A DNA stretch of 64,000 nucleotides, from assembly GCF_014650055.1 (NCBI RefSeq), contig NZ_BMUF01000014.1, positions 124,001 to 188,000 of the forward strand, read 5' to 3'. The notes beneath the pieces were generated by a model that saw nothing but the letters and a program-made list of their open reading frames with translations, had not been told where the DNA came from and did not search any database. The translations under genes were made by a program, and so were the position numbers. The DNA is from Streptomyces malachitofuscus. Its GTDB lineage: Bacteria > Actinomycetota > Actinomycetes > Streptomycetales > Streptomycetaceae. Below, piece after piece: positions 1 through 8,904 of this stretch (positions within the stretch are counted from its first letter, which is position 1; every line of letters starts with the position of its first letter).

Positions 1-1
1 C

Positions 2-115
2 GAGGCCTCCGAGCTGGACCTCACACCCGAGTCCGTCGAACCGGCGGAACCCGTGGCTGCGCTGCCCGAGCAGGCCACGAAGGACCGGGTCAACGGTTAT
101 GACGACGTGACCTGA
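2..115 (+). CDS. tatC: C-terminal fragment of twin-arginine translocase subunit TatC (probable)
   Basis: An open frame enters from the left edge and ends at the TGA at 113-115. It gives 37 residues ending in NGYDDVT. The fragment is acidic and Pro/Ala-rich, has no membrane segment, and looks like a cytoplasmic C-terminal tail. I call it TatC because in Streptomyces tatC is the usual neighbour upstream of the diacylglycerol-kinase-like and helicase genes that follow here. That is a context argument recalled from memory; the fragment itself carries no diagnostic TatC motif. The next gene starts 31 bp downstream on the same strand, so the three genes may be co-transcribed. Confidence 0.55.
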   Translation, partial: EASELDLTPESVEPAEPVAALPEQATKDRVNGYDDVT

Positions 116-146
116 GGAGCGCCTCGCAGCTCGTAGGGTCGCTCCC

Positions 147-1037
147 GTGACCAGCGAGATCACCCTCTTCGTCAACCCCACCGCGGGCCGCGGCCGGGGC
201 GCCCGCGCGGCGCTGCCGGCCGCCGCCGCGCTGCGGGACGCCGGCTTCTCGGTGCGGACCGTCCTCGGCGACGATCCCGAGGACGCCCTGGCCCGGGCGC
301 GTGCCGCCATCGAGGACGGCACCGGCGCCCTGATCGCCGTCGGGGGCGACGGCATGGCGAACCTCGCCCTGCAGGCCGTCGTCGGCACCGGCACCCCGTT
401 CGGACTGGTCGCCGCCGGGACCGGCAACGACTTCGCCCGCGCGCTGGGGATGCCCCTGCGGGAACCGGCCGCCGCCGGGCGGATGATCGCCGACGCCCTC
501 AAGTCCGGCCGCGTCCGCGACATCGATCTCGGCCGCATCGGGGAGCGCTGGTTCGGTGCCGTGCTCGCCTCGGGCTTCGACTCCCGCGTCAACGACCGCG
601 GCAACCGCATGCGGATGCCCCTCGGGCGCTTCAAGTACGACCTCGCGATGGTCGCCGAGCTGGCCGCCTTCCGCCCCCTGCCGTACCGCATCACCCTCGA
701 CGACGGCGAGGTCCGCGAGGTCGAGGCGACCCTGGTGGCCGTCGGGAACGGGCCGTCGTACGGCGGGGGCATGCGGATATGCCCCGGAGCGGATCTCACC
801 GACGGGCTGTTCGACATCACGGTGGTGGGGGAGTGCAGCCGGGCCACGCTGCTGCGGGTCTTCCCGCGGGTGTACCGGGGAACGCACGTCGACCATCCCG
901 CGATCACCGTGCTGCGCGCGACGACCGTGGAGCTGGCCGCCGAACAGGTCACCGGGTACGCGGACGGGGAGCCGGTGGGGCCGCTGCCGCTCACCGCGCG
1001 GTGCGTGCCGGGCGCCCTGCGGGTGGTGGGCCCCTGA
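147..1037 (+). CDS. Diacylglycerol/lipid kinase family protein (DagK catalytic domain)
   Basis: The 296-residue product begins at a GTG. The N-terminal FVNPTAGRGRG strand-loop, the nucleotide-binding GGDGMAN motif near residues 66-72 and the later GTGNDFARAL motif are the signatures of the DAGK_cat/YegS/BmrU fold, which phosphorylates diacylglycerol or related lipids with ATP. The C-terminal half (from about residue 130) is the usual beta-rich lipid-kinase domain. Full length fits the family at about 290-300 aa. There is no membrane segment, so it is probably cytosolic and membrane-peripheral. It lies between the tatC tail and the helicase, all on one strand. The true lipid substrate cannot be read from sequence. 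Confidence 0.9.
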   Translation: MTSEITLFVNPTAGRGRGARAALPAAAALRDAGFSVRTVLGDDPEDALARARAAIEDGTGALIAVGGDGMANLALQAVVGTGTPFGLVAAGTGNDFARALGMPLREPAAAGRMIADALKSGRVRDIDLGRIGERWFGAVLASGFDSRVNDRGNRMRMPLGRFKYDLAMVAELAAFRPLPYRITLDDGEVREVEATLVAVGNGPSYGGGMRICPGADLTDGLFDITVVGECSRATLLRVFPRVYRGTHVDHPAITVLRATTVELAAEQVTGYADGEPVGPLPLTARCVPGALRVVGP

Positions 1038-1122
1038 ACGGGGCGTCTCCGGCCGCTCACCGGGACGGTTGTCGATAATGATCGTCCTGTTGTCGGTGCG
1101 GCCCGGTACGCTCGAAAGCACG

Positions 1123-3936
1123 ATGACAGAGGATCTCTCACCGGCCGAGCGGTACGCGGCAGCACGCAGGCGCGCTGCCGAGCAGGCCACCGCGCTCGCG
1201 TCCTTCCGCGAGATGTACGACTTCGGCCTCGACCCCTTCCAGATCGAGGCCTGCCAGGCGCTCGAGGCGGGGAAGGGCGTGCTGGTCGCCGCGCCCACCG
1301 GCTCCGGCAAGACGATCGTCGGCGAGTTCGCCGTCCACCTCGCCCTCCAGCAGGGCAAGAAGTGCTTCTACACGACACCCATCAAGGCCCTGTCGAACCA
1401 GAAGTACGCCGATCTGTGCCGCCGCTACGGCGCGGAGAAGGTGGGCCTGCTCACCGGCGACAACAGCGTCAACTCCGACGCCCCGGTGGTCGTGATGACC
1501 ACCGAGGTGCTGCGGAACATGCTCTACGCCGGGTCGCAGACCCTCCTCGGCCTCGGTTACGTGGTGATGGACGAGGTGCACTACCTCTCCGACCGCTTCC
1601 GCGGCGCCGTCTGGGAGGAGGTGATCATCCACCTTCCCGCGTCCGTGACCCTCGTGTCACTGTCGGCGACGGTGTCGAACGCCGAGGAGTTCGGCGACTG
1701 GCTGGACACCGTCCGCGGTGACACCCAGGTGATCGTCTCCGAGCACCGGCCCGTGCCGCTGTTCCAGCACGTGCTCGCCGGCCGGCGCATATACGACCTG
1801 TTCGAGGAGGCCGAGGGTGGGAAGCGGGCCGTCAACCCTGACCTGACCCGCATGGCCCGCCTGGAGGCCAGCCGCCCGTCCTGGTCCGACCGCCGGCGCG
1901 GGCGGGGCAACATGCGGGAGGCCGACCGGGAGAGGGAGCGCCGCCAGCGCTCACGGGTGTGGACACCGAGCCGGCCGGAGGTCATCGAACGGCTGGACGC
2001 CGAGGGCCTGCTGCCCGCCATCACCTTCATCTTCAGCCGCGCCGCCTGCGAGGCCGCCGTCCAGCAGTGCCTGTACGCGGGTCTGAGACTCAACGACGAG
2101 GACGCGCGGGCCCGGGTCCGCGCCCTGGTCGAGGAGCGCACCTCCTCCATCCCGGCCGAGGACCTCCATGTCCTGGGCTACTACGAGTGGCTTGAGGGCC
2201 TGGAGCGCGGCATCGCGGCCCATCACGCGGGCATGCTGCCGACCTTCAAGGAGGTCGTGGAGGAACTGTTCGTGCGCGGCCTGGTGAAGGCCGTGTTCGC
2301 GACCGAGACCCTCGCCCTCGGCATCAACATGCCCGCCCGCTCCGTGGTGCTGGAGAAGCTCGTCAAGTGGAACGGCGAGCAGCACGCCGACATCACCCCC
2401 GGCGAGTACACCCAGCTGACCGGCCGGGCCGGCCGGCGCGGCATCGACGTGGAGGGCCACGCGGTCGTGCTGTGGCAGCGCGGCATGAACCCCGACCACC
2501 TGGCCGGACTGGCCGGGACGCGTACGTATCCGCTGCGGTCCAGCTTCAAGCCGTCGTACAACATGGCGGTCAACCTGGTCGAGCAGTTCGGCCGGCACCG
2601 CTCGCGGGAACTGCTCGAGACGTCCTTCGCGCAGTTCCAGGCCGACAAGTCGGTCGTGGGCATCTCCCGTCAGGTGCAGCGCAACGAGGAGGGTCTCGAG
2701 GGCTACAAGGCCTCCATGACCTGCCATCTCGGCGACTTCGAGGAGTACGCGCGCCTGCGCCGCGAGCTGAAGGAGCGGGAGAACGAGCTGGCCCGGCAGG
2801 GCGCGGCGCAGCGCCGCGCGGAGGCCGCCGTCGCGCTGGAGAAGCTCAAGCCGGGCGACGTCATCCATGTGCCCACCGGCAAGTACGCGGGGCTGGCGCT
2901 GGTCCTCGACCCGGGGCTGCCGGCGGGCCGTTCCAACGGCCACCGCGGCTACGAGTACGCCGACGGCCCGCGCCCGCTGGTGCTCACCGCGGAGCGGCAG
3001 GTCAAGCGGCTGGCGTCGATCGACTTCCCGGTGCCGGTCGAGGCGCTGGAGCGGATGCGGATCCCGAAGTCCTTCAACCCGCGCTCCCCGCAGTCGCGTC
3101 GGGACCTCGCCTCCGCGCTGCGCACCAAGGCGGGGCACATCACGGTGGACCGGCACCGCAAGAAGCGTTCCCAGGCGGCCGACGACCGCGAGATCGCGCG
3201 GTTGCGCAAGGCGCTGCGGGCGCACCCCTGTCACGGCTGCCAGGACCGCGAGGACCACGCGCGCTGGGCCGAGCGCTACCACCGGCTGATGCGCGACACC
3301 TCGCAGCTGGAGCGCCGGATCGAGGGCCGGACGAACACCATCGCCCGTACCTTCGACCGGATCGTCGCGCTGCTGACCGAGATGGACTATCTGCGCGGCG
3401 ACGAGGTCACCGAGCACGGCAAGCGGCTGGCCCGGCTGTACGGCGAACTCGACCTGCTGGCCAGCGAATGTCTGCGCGAGGGCGTCTGGGAGGGCCTCGC
3501 CCCCGCCGAACTCGCCGCGTGCGTGTCGGCGTTGGTGTACGAGGCCCGGGTCTCCGACGACGCGATGGCGCCCAAGCTGCCCTCGGGCAAGGCCAAGGCG
3601 GCGCTCGGCGACATGGTCCGCATCTGGGGCCGGCTGGACGCCCTGGAGGAGGACTTCAGGATCAGCCAGACGGAGGGGGTGGGGCAACGCGAGCCCGACC
3701 TCGGCTTCGCCTGGGCCGCCTACATGTGGGCCTCGGGCAAGGGCCTGGACGAGGTGCTGCGCGAGGTGGAGATGCCCGCCGGCGACTTCGTGCGCTGGTG
3801 CAAGCAGGTCATCGACGTGCTCGGCCAGATCTCGGCGGCGGCACCGTCCGCGGAGGGCTCGACGGTCGCCAGGAACGCCCGGAAGGCGGTCGACGGACTG
3901 CTGCGCGGCGTGGTCGCCTACTCCTCCGTGGGCTGA
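1123..3936 (+). CDS. DEAD/DEAH-box RNA helicase of the Ski2/Mtr4 (HelY-like) family
   Basis: The 937-residue product starts at the ATG at 1123; the open frame extends further upstream, but that part overlaps the lipid-kinase gene in another frame. Helicase motifs are clear: Walker A APTGSGKT near residue 57, motif II DEVH near 150, SAT (LSATVSN), and motif VI QLTGRAGRRGID in the second RecA domain. A charged helical insertion follows. The C-terminal ~150 residues match the DSHCT domain shared by Ski2, Mtr4 and actinobacterial HelY. Family knowledge indicates ATP-dependent unwinding of structured RNA; the physiological substrate in Streptomyces is not established. A strong terminator lies 24 bp downstream. 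Confidence 0.93.
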   Translation: MTEDLSPAERYAAARRRAAEQATALASFREMYDFGLDPFQIEACQALEAGKGVLVAAPTGSGKTIVGEFAVHLALQQGKKCFYTTPIKALSNQKYADLCRRYGAEKVGLLTGDNSVNSDAPVVVMTTEVLRNMLYAGSQTLLGLGYVVMDEVHYLSDRFRGAVWEEVIIHLPASVTLVSLSATVSNAEEFGDWLDTVRGDTQVIVSEHRPVPLFQHVLAGRRIYDLFEEAEGGKRAVNPDLTRMARLEASRPSWSDRRRGRGNMREADRERERRQRSRVWTPSRPEVIERLDAEGLLPAITFIFSRAACEAAVQQCLYAGLRLNDEDARARVRALVEERTSSIPAEDLHVLGYYEWLEGLERGIAAHHAGMLPTFKEVVEELFVRGLVKAVFATETLALGINMPARSVVLEKLVKWNGEQHADITPGEYTQLTGRAGRRGIDVEGHAVVLWQRGMNPDHLAGLAGTRTYPLRSSFKPSYNMAVNLVEQFGRHRSRELLETSFAQFQADKSVVGISRQVQRNEEGLEGYKASMTCHLGDFEEYARLRRELKERENELARQGAAQRRAEAAVALEKLKPGDVIHVPTGKYAGLALVLDPGLPAGRSNGHRGYEYADGPRPLVLTAERQVKRLASIDFPVPVEALERMRIPKSFNPRSPQSRRDLASALRTKAGHITVDRHRKKRSQAADDREIARLRKALRAHPCHGCQDREDHARWAERYHRLMRDTSQLERRIEGRTNTIARTFDRIVALLTEMDYLRGDEVTEHGKRLARLYGELDLLASECLREGVWEGLAPAELAACVSALVYEARVSDDAMAPKLPSGKAKAALGDMVRIWGRLDALEEDFRISQTEGVGQREPDLGFAWAAYMWASGKGLDEVLREVEMPAGDFVRWCKQVIDVLGQISAAAPSAEGSTVARNARKAVDGLLRGVVAYSSVG

Positions 3937-3959
3937 CCGCCGGCTCCCGACACCACGCG

Positions 3960-3992
3960 AAGGCCCGGTGCGCTCCCCGCGCGCCGGGCCTT
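3960..3992 (+). terminator. Rho-independent-type terminator after the helicase gene
   Basis: The arms AAGGCCCGGTGCGC and GCGCGCCGGGCCTT form a 14-bp stem with one G-U pair and a 5-nt loop (TCCCC). It starts 24 bp after the helicase stop codon and is followed by TTTGCGT. T-poor tails of this kind are normal in Streptomyces. Confidence 0.8.
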
Positions 3993-4324
3993 TGCGTCCC
4001 GTGCGCCCTCGCCGGCCGCATCACCGGCCGTCCTGGTGGGCAGGATCGGGTTGACGCAGGGCCCCCTCCTCACCCGTGACGGTGAGTGATTTTCGTACGC
4101 CCGTGCCCCGTGACGCGCTGTGTTCGAACAGCGGCGCACCGTGCAAATGACCCCGAGCGTACTCCTGCCTCAGGGGCCATTTCCGGCACTTGCTGAATAT
4201 GACATGTCGATGATCCCGTCGGACTAAGCTCGCCCGCAGCGCACCGAGTTGAGCTGAATTCGTGCGCTTGTTCCCCTATGTGCAAGTTCCCCGACCATCA
4301 GTCGATTCGCTTCAGAGGGCTCAC
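3993..4324. other. 332-bp upstream region of the rar operon, no gene
   Basis: No coding frame with convincing codon bias is present here. The AT-richer stretch around 4190-4230 (TTGCTGAATATGACATG) is the most likely promoter zone for the conservon operon, but I cannot assign a -35/-10 pair with confidence. A GTG at 4262 is in frame with rarA and would add 21 residues; it has no good ribosome binding site. Confidence 0.4.
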
Positions 4325-5932
4325 ATGGCGAGTGTCCAACTTCCTTATGCACGCGTGCTGTTGCTGCCGGCCATAGTGATGGCCGCGGCGACCGGAGCCG
4401 CCGTCGCCCTGGTGACGGAGCCTGCCCGGACCGCAGTCGGTGTGTGCGGCGCCGTCGCGACCCTGCTGGTGACCGCCGCCGCAGCCGAGGCGGTGCGCCG
4501 CGGCCGCACGCTGAGGGAGGCCCGAGCCGAATACGACCGTCACCGTGCGTATCTGGAGGCCCGGATCGCCTCCCACGACACGGAGACGCAGTACTTCGCC
4601 CAGCAGGTCATGCCCGCGGCCCTCGACCACCTGCACAGCGGCAACGACCCCGACGAGGTGGTCCGCGCCCTGCCCGGGCTCAACCCGGCCTGGCGGGACC
4701 TGCCGAAGTACCAGATCGACCTGCTCCGGACGACGCTGAAGATCATCGACGACGAGGAGAACCTGCGCGACTCCGCCCAGCGCTCCTTCGTCAGCATCGC
4801 CCGCCGCGTCCAGGCGATCGTCCACCAGCAGGCCAAGGAACTCCGCGAGATGGAGGAGGACCACGGCCGCAACCCCGAGGTCTTCGACGACCTGCTGCGC
4901 ATCGACCACGGCACCGCGCTGATCGGCCGCCTCGCCGACTCCATCTCCGTTCTCGGCGGCGGCCGGCCCGGACGCCAGTGGCCCAAGCCCGTCGCGCTCT
5001 ACAGCGTGCTGCGCGGCGCCATGTCCCGCATCCTCGAATACCGCCGCATCGACCTGAAGTCGATCGCCAAGATCAACATCAAGGGCATCTACGTCGAGCC
5101 GGTCATCCACGCCGCCGCCGAACTCCTCGACAACGCCACCCGCTACTCCCCGCCGACCTCCAAGGTGAGCGTCACCGCCACCGAGGTGCAGACGGGCGTC
5201 GCCATCGAGATCGAGGACGCCGGCGTCAGCCTCGACGAACAGGCGAGGGCACGGATCGAGGGCATCCTCGAGCAGGCCCAGCGGGGCGTGGACCTCCAGG
5301 AGATCGGGGCCAACCCGCGCCTCGGCCTCGCCGTCGTCGGCCGGCTGTGCACCGCGTTCGACATGAAGGTCTCGCTGCGTGCCTCCGCCTACGGCGGCGT
5401 CCGCGCCGTCCTCGTCGTCCCGAGCGAGATGATCACCGACCAGCCCGGCGTGGGCCTCGCCCACGGCATCGGGGCGACCGCCGTGCCCCGCCCGGTCGAC
5501 GCCCTCCCCGGCCCGGAGCGCGCACCCAAGAAGCGCCGCCCCACCAGCCCTCGCATCCCCGACACCGTCTCCATGGAGGACGACGTCCCCGAGGTCACCG
5601 AGTGGACCGCGGGCGGCCTGCCGCAGCGCCGCAGCCGGGTGAAGACCCCGCTCTCCCAGCGGTACGCCGAGCAGGCGGCCGCCGAACGGGCCGAGCGGGA
5701 GGCCAAGGAGCGGGGCGAGGAGTACCACGACATCTGGGCCACGCCCGAACCCGAGAAGAAGCAGAACGACCGCGAACCCGGCCTGTGGGTCGACGCCTTC
5801 TGGGAGGGCCTGAAGAAGGACCTCGACCCGGGTGTCCACCCCACCGACTTCACCCGGAATCCGACCGCCTACCTGCATCTCATCAACGAACCGGCCCGCA
5901 CCGAGGCCGAGGACGAGGGGGACCTCAAGTGA
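4325..5932 (+). CDS. rarA: RarA/CvnA-type membrane histidine-kinase-like ATPase of the conservon
   Basis: The 535-residue product starts at the ATG at 4325, 6 nt after AGAGGG; the in-frame GTG at 4262 is less convincing. Two hydrophobic segments at the N-terminus (about residues 9-30 and 37-55) anchor it. A helical region follows, then a GHKL/HATPase domain with N-box ELLDNATRYSPP and G-box NPRLGLAVVGRL. There is no standard H-box, as is usual for CvnA proteins. The last ~130 residues are Pro/charge-rich and probably disordered. In conservons, CvnA forms a membrane-associated complex with the three following products, likened in the literature to a G-protein-coupled system. Gene order with a terminal CYP157-type P450 points to the rar (cvn9) locus, which affects aerial mycelium formation. 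It overlaps rarB by 4 nt. Confidence 0.88.
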   Translation: MASVQLPYARVLLLPAIVMAAATGAAVALVTEPARTAVGVCGAVATLLVTAAAAEAVRRGRTLREARAEYDRHRAYLEARIASHDTETQYFAQQVMPAALDHLHSGNDPDEVVRALPGLNPAWRDLPKYQIDLLRTTLKIIDDEENLRDSAQRSFVSIARRVQAIVHQQAKELREMEEDHGRNPEVFDDLLRIDHGTALIGRLADSISVLGGGRPGRQWPKPVALYSVLRGAMSRILEYRRIDLKSIAKINIKGIYVEPVIHAAAELLDNATRYSPPTSKVSVTATEVQTGVAIEIEDAGVSLDEQARARIEGILEQAQRGVDLQEIGANPRLGLAVVGRLCTAFDMKVSLRASAYGGVRAVLVVPSEMITDQPGVGLAHGIGATAVPRPVDALPGPERAPKKRRPTSPRIPDTVSMEDDVPEVTEWTAGGLPQRRSRVKTPLSQRYAEQAAAERAEREAKERGEEYHDIWATPEPEKKQNDREPGLWVDAFWEGLKKDLDPGVHPTDFTRNPTAYLHLINEPARTEAEDEGDLK

Positions 5933-6336
5933 TCCAGCAACGAGCCAACTTCGACTGGATGCTCAAGGAGCTCGCCGACGGCGTACCCGGCGTCGAGATG
6001 ATCGTGGTGCTCTCCGCCGACGGTCTGCGCATCGCCCGCTACGGCGGCGAACCGGACGCCGCCGACCGCGTCGCCGCCGCCTGCGCCGGCGTACAGAGCC
6101 TCGCCGGAGCCGTCGCCCAGGAACTCCCGCACGGCGACGGCGAGATGAAGATGGTGCTCATCGAGATCAACGAGGGCTACTTCTATCTGATGGCGGCCGG
6201 AGCCAACGCCTACCTCGCGGTGCTCTCCGACATGACCTGCGAACCCGGCCGCATGGGCGGCATGATGCGCGACCTCGTCGTCCGCATCGGCGCCCATCTG
6301 ACCAGTCCGCCGCGACGGAACGGGCAGACCGTATGA
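5929..6336 (+). CDS. rarB: RarB/CvnB-type roadblock/LC7 domain protein
   Basis: The 135-residue product starts at a GTG overlapping the rarA stop (GTGA). It is a single roadblock/LC7 domain: an N-terminal helix (FDWMLKELADGVPGVEMIVV), a strand with SADGLRIAR, and a C-terminal part with YFYLMAAGANAYLAVLSD. MglB-like roadblock proteins often act on small GTPases. Here the obvious partner is the GTPase encoded two genes downstream. Position and length match CvnB of Streptomyces conservons. The overlap with rarC is ATGA, so translation is probably coupled. Confidence 0.92.
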   Translation: MIQQRANFDWMLKELADGVPGVEMIVVLSADGLRIARYGGEPDAADRVAAACAGVQSLAGAVAQELPHGDGEMKMVLIEINEGYFYLMAAGANAYLAVLSDMTCEPGRMGGMMRDLVVRIGAHLTSPPRRNGQTV

Positions 6337-6743
6337 CTCCTCCGCAACGCCAGAGGCGCTCCCCGCAGGGCGGACCCCCTCCGCAGCCGGCCGGACCCGC
6401 CAAGAAGGAGGGGGAGGGCGGCAACCCCGAGCGGCTGTACGTCGTCGCCGGACCGGACGGCGAACGGGCGGACATCGACCTCGTCACGCTGATCGTGGCC
6501 CGCTCCCCGGACCCCCCGCCCTCCGCCACCCCCGAGCAGGCGGCGCTGCTCCGGCTCTGCGTCGCCCCCCTGTCCGTGGCCGAACTGTCGGCCTACCTCA
6601 GCCTGCCGTTCAGCGTGGTGACCAAGCTGCTCACCGAGATGCTGACGGCGGAACTGGTCCAGGCGCGCTCGCCCATCGTCCGCAAGGCGCTCCCCGACCG
6701 TTCCCTTCTCGAAGCGGTGATGCATGGACTTCAAAGGCTCTGA
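6333..6743 (+). CDS. rarC: RarC/CvnC-type DUF742 protein
   Basis: The 136-residue product starts at the ATG overlapping the rarB stop. A basic, Pro-rich leader of about 30 residues precedes the DUF742 core, which has ERLYVVAGPD, an LCVAPLSVAELSAYLSLPFSV helix-turn-helix-like stretch, and a C-terminal amphipathic region ending LLEAVMHGLQRL. DUF742 proteins are the third member of every conservon. The winged-helix-like core could bind nucleic acid, but this is unproven. The gene overlaps the start of rarD by 20 bp. Confidence 0.9.
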   Translation: MTPPQRQRRSPQGGPPPQPAGPAKKEGEGGNPERLYVVAGPDGERADIDLVTLIVARSPDPPPSATPEQAALLRLCVAPLSVAELSAYLSLPFSVVTKLLTEMLTAELVQARSPIVRKALPDRSLLEAVMHGLQRL

Positions 6744-7344
6744 GACCATCCCGGGACCCCGGGCCGAGGATCAGTTGCCGCACACGGCACAGGCCGCGGT
6801 GAAGATCGTCATCGTCGGCGGTTTCGGCGTCGGCAAGACGACCATGGTCGGCTCGGTCAGCGAGATCAAACCGCTGACCACCGAGGAGACCATGACCCAG
6901 GCCGGCATCGGCGTCGACGACAACTTCGGTTCCGCGTCCAAGACGGCCACCACCGTCGCCATGGACTTCGGTCGCATCAAGATCACCGATCAGCTGGTGC
7001 TGTACCTCTTCGGCACACCCGGCCAGGAGCGCTTCTGGTTCCTGTGGAACGGGCTGTTCGAGGGGGCGCTCGGCGCGGTCGTGCTCGTCGACACCCGACG
7101 CCTCGAGGTCAGCTTCGACGTCATGGGGCGGCTCGAGGAACGCGGAGTGCCGTTCGTCGTCGCGGTCAACTCCTTCCCCGACGCCCCGCGTTACCCCGTC
7201 GCCGACCTGCGGGCCGCCCTCGATCTGTCCGAGCAGATCCCCATCATGGAGTGCGATGTGCGGCGGCGTGCCTCCAGCCGCGACGTCCTGATGACCCTGA
7301 TGCGGTTCCTGCACTCCCTCGCCATGACGGGCTCGCTCACCTGA
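6724..7344 (+). CDS. rarD: RarD/CvnD-type Ras-like small GTPase
   Basis: The 206-residue product begins at an ATG inside the rarC 3' end. G1/P-loop is GGFGVGKTT, G3 is FGTPGQERFWF, and the G4 position reads VAVNSFPDAP, the variant typical of conservon GTPases rather than canonical NKxD. It lacks a lipidation motif. The predicted role is GTP binding and hydrolysis as the switch of the CvnA-CvnD complex, with the roadblock protein as candidate regulator. The P450 gene follows after 54 bp. Confidence 0.93.
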   Translation: MDFKGSETIPGPRAEDQLPHTAQAAVKIVIVGGFGVGKTTMVGSVSEIKPLTTEETMTQAGIGVDDNFGSASKTATTVAMDFGRIKITDQLVLYLFGTPGQERFWFLWNGLFEGALGAVVLVDTRRLEVSFDVMGRLEERGVPFVVAVNSFPDAPRYPVADLRAALDLSEQIPIMECDVRRRASSRDVLMTLMRFLHSLAMTGSLT

Positions 7345-7398
7345 TCCCGGGATCCGTCCCCTCCCCAGCCCCCCTGCCTTCCCTTCCGGAGCGCCACT

Positions 7399-8904
7399 GT
7401 GACGCCTGAATCCCACTCCCTGACGGGAGACTCCCCGACCGGCACGGACGGCCCCCGGCCCGGGCCGCCCCCCGGCTGCCCCGTGCACGGCCTGGGCCCC
7501 GGCGGGCGTGCCCGGCTGCACGCGTCGGAGGACCTGCGCAAGCTGTACGAGGAACTGCGGGCCGAACACGGCCCGGTGGCGCCCGTGCTGATCCATGACG
7601 ACGTGCCGATGTGGGTGGTCCTCGGCCACGCCGAGAGCCAGCAGCTGGTCCGCACCCCCGCGCACTACTGCAAGGACAGCCGCATCTGGTCCGCGCTCGC
7701 CGAGGGCCTGGTCAAGCCCGACCACCCGCTGATGCCGCACATCGCCTGGCAGCCGATGTGCGCGCACGCCGAGGGCGACGAACACCTGCGGCTGCGCGGC
7801 GCCATCGACGCCGCCGTCGCGGCCACCGACTTCCGCGGCCTGCGCCGGCACGTCAACCGCAGCGTGCAGCGGGTCGTCAACCGGTTCTGCGAGGCGGGCG
7901 AGGCCGACCTGGTCGGCCAGTACGCCGAGCATCTGCCGATGGCCGTGATGTGCCAGGTGCTCGGCATGCCCGACGAGTACAACGACCGCATCGTGCAGGC
8001 CGCCCGCGACATGCTCCGCGGCACCGAGACCGCCATCGCCAGCAACGCGTACATCATGGAGGCGCTGCAACGCCTCACCGCCCGCCGCCGTGTCGAGCCG
8101 ATGGACGACTTCGCGGGCCATCTCATCGCCCACCCGGCCGGGCTGACCGACGAGGAGGTCAGCCAGCACCTCAGGGTGGTGCTGATCGCCGCCTACGAGG
8201 CCACCGCCAACCTTCTGGCCAACGTGCTGCGCCAGGTGCTGATCGACCCGCGCTTCCGCTCCCAGCTCAACGGCGGCCAGATGACCGTGCCCCAGGCGGT
8301 GGAGCAACTGCTCTGGGACGAACCGCCGTTCAGCACCATCTTCGCCTACTACGCCAAGCAGGACACGGAGCTGGGCGGCCGGCGCATCCGCAAGGGCGAC
8401 GCGCTGCTGTTCGCGCCCGCCCCGGCCAACGTCGACCCGCGCGTGCGCCCCGACCCGACCGCCGACATGCAGGGCAACCGCTCCCACCTCGCCTTCGGCG
8501 GCGGCCCGCACGAGTGCCCCGGCCAGGACATCGGCCGTACCATCGCCGAGGTCGGCGTGGACGCCCTGCTGATGCGGCTGCCGGACGTGGAGCTCAGCGT
8601 CGACGAGGAGGAGCTGTCCTTCACCGAGTCCATCGCCTCGCGGCACCTCGTGGAGCTGCCGGTCCACTTCACGCCCCGGCCGCAGCAGGACGTGAGGAAA
8701 CGGCCCACCCACGAGAACGACGCGCCCGTACAGCGGGACTGGCACATCGGCGCGAATCCGCGACCGGCGGCGGCCGCCGAACCGGCGCCGCTCCCCACGC
8801 CCGTGGAACCGCCCGTGCCGCTGCCGCCGCCCCCTCCGGTGACGGAACCCGCCCCGCCGCGGAACGCGTGGCAGCGCCTCCTGCGCTGGTGGCGCGGCTA
8901 CTGA
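7399..8904 (+). CDS. rarE: CYP157-like cytochrome P450 lacking the ExxR motif (RarE-like)
   Basis: The 501-residue product starts at a GTG. It has an I-helix region VVLIAAYEATANLL and a heme-ligand loop FGGGPHECPGQDIGR with the thiolate Cys at residue 373. At the K-helix the normally invariant ExxR reads E302-Q-L-L-W306, so the Arg is replaced by Leu305. This EQxLW replacement is the published hallmark of the CYP157 family, which accompanies conservons. A Pro-rich tail of about 60 residues follows the P450 fold. The substrate is unknown. The gene closes the rar operon and converges on the pseudouridine synthase gene with a 7-bp 3' overlap. Confidence 0.9.
   Translation: MTPESHSLTGDSPTGTDGPRPGPPPGCPVHGLGPGGRARLHASEDLRKLYEELRAEHGPVAPVLIHDDVPMWVVLGHAESQQLVRTPAHYCKDSRIWSALAEGLVKPDHPLMPHIAWQPMCAHAEGDEHLRLRGAIDAAVAATDFRGLRRHVNRSVQRVVNRFCEAGEADLVGQYAEHLPMAVMCQVLGMPDEYNDRIVQAARDMLRGTETAIASNAYIMEALQRLTARRRVEPMDDFAGHLIAHPAGLTDEEVSQHLRVVLIAAYEATANLLANVLRQVLIDPRFRSQLNGGQMTVPQAVEQLLWDEPPFSTIFAYYAKQDTELGGRRIRKGDALLFAPAPANVDPRVRPDPTADMQGNRSHLAFGGGPHECPGQDIGRTIAEVGVDALLMRLPDVELSVDEEELSFTESIASRHLVELPVHFTPRPQQDVRKRPTHENDAPVQRDWHIGANPRPAAAAEPAPLPTPVEPPVPLPPPPPVTEPAPPRNAWQRLLRWWRGY

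Noticed and set aside
4262-4324. GTG start for rarA adding 21 residues
   Set aside because: There is no ribosome binding site before it, while AGAGGG stands at the right distance from the ATG at 4325.
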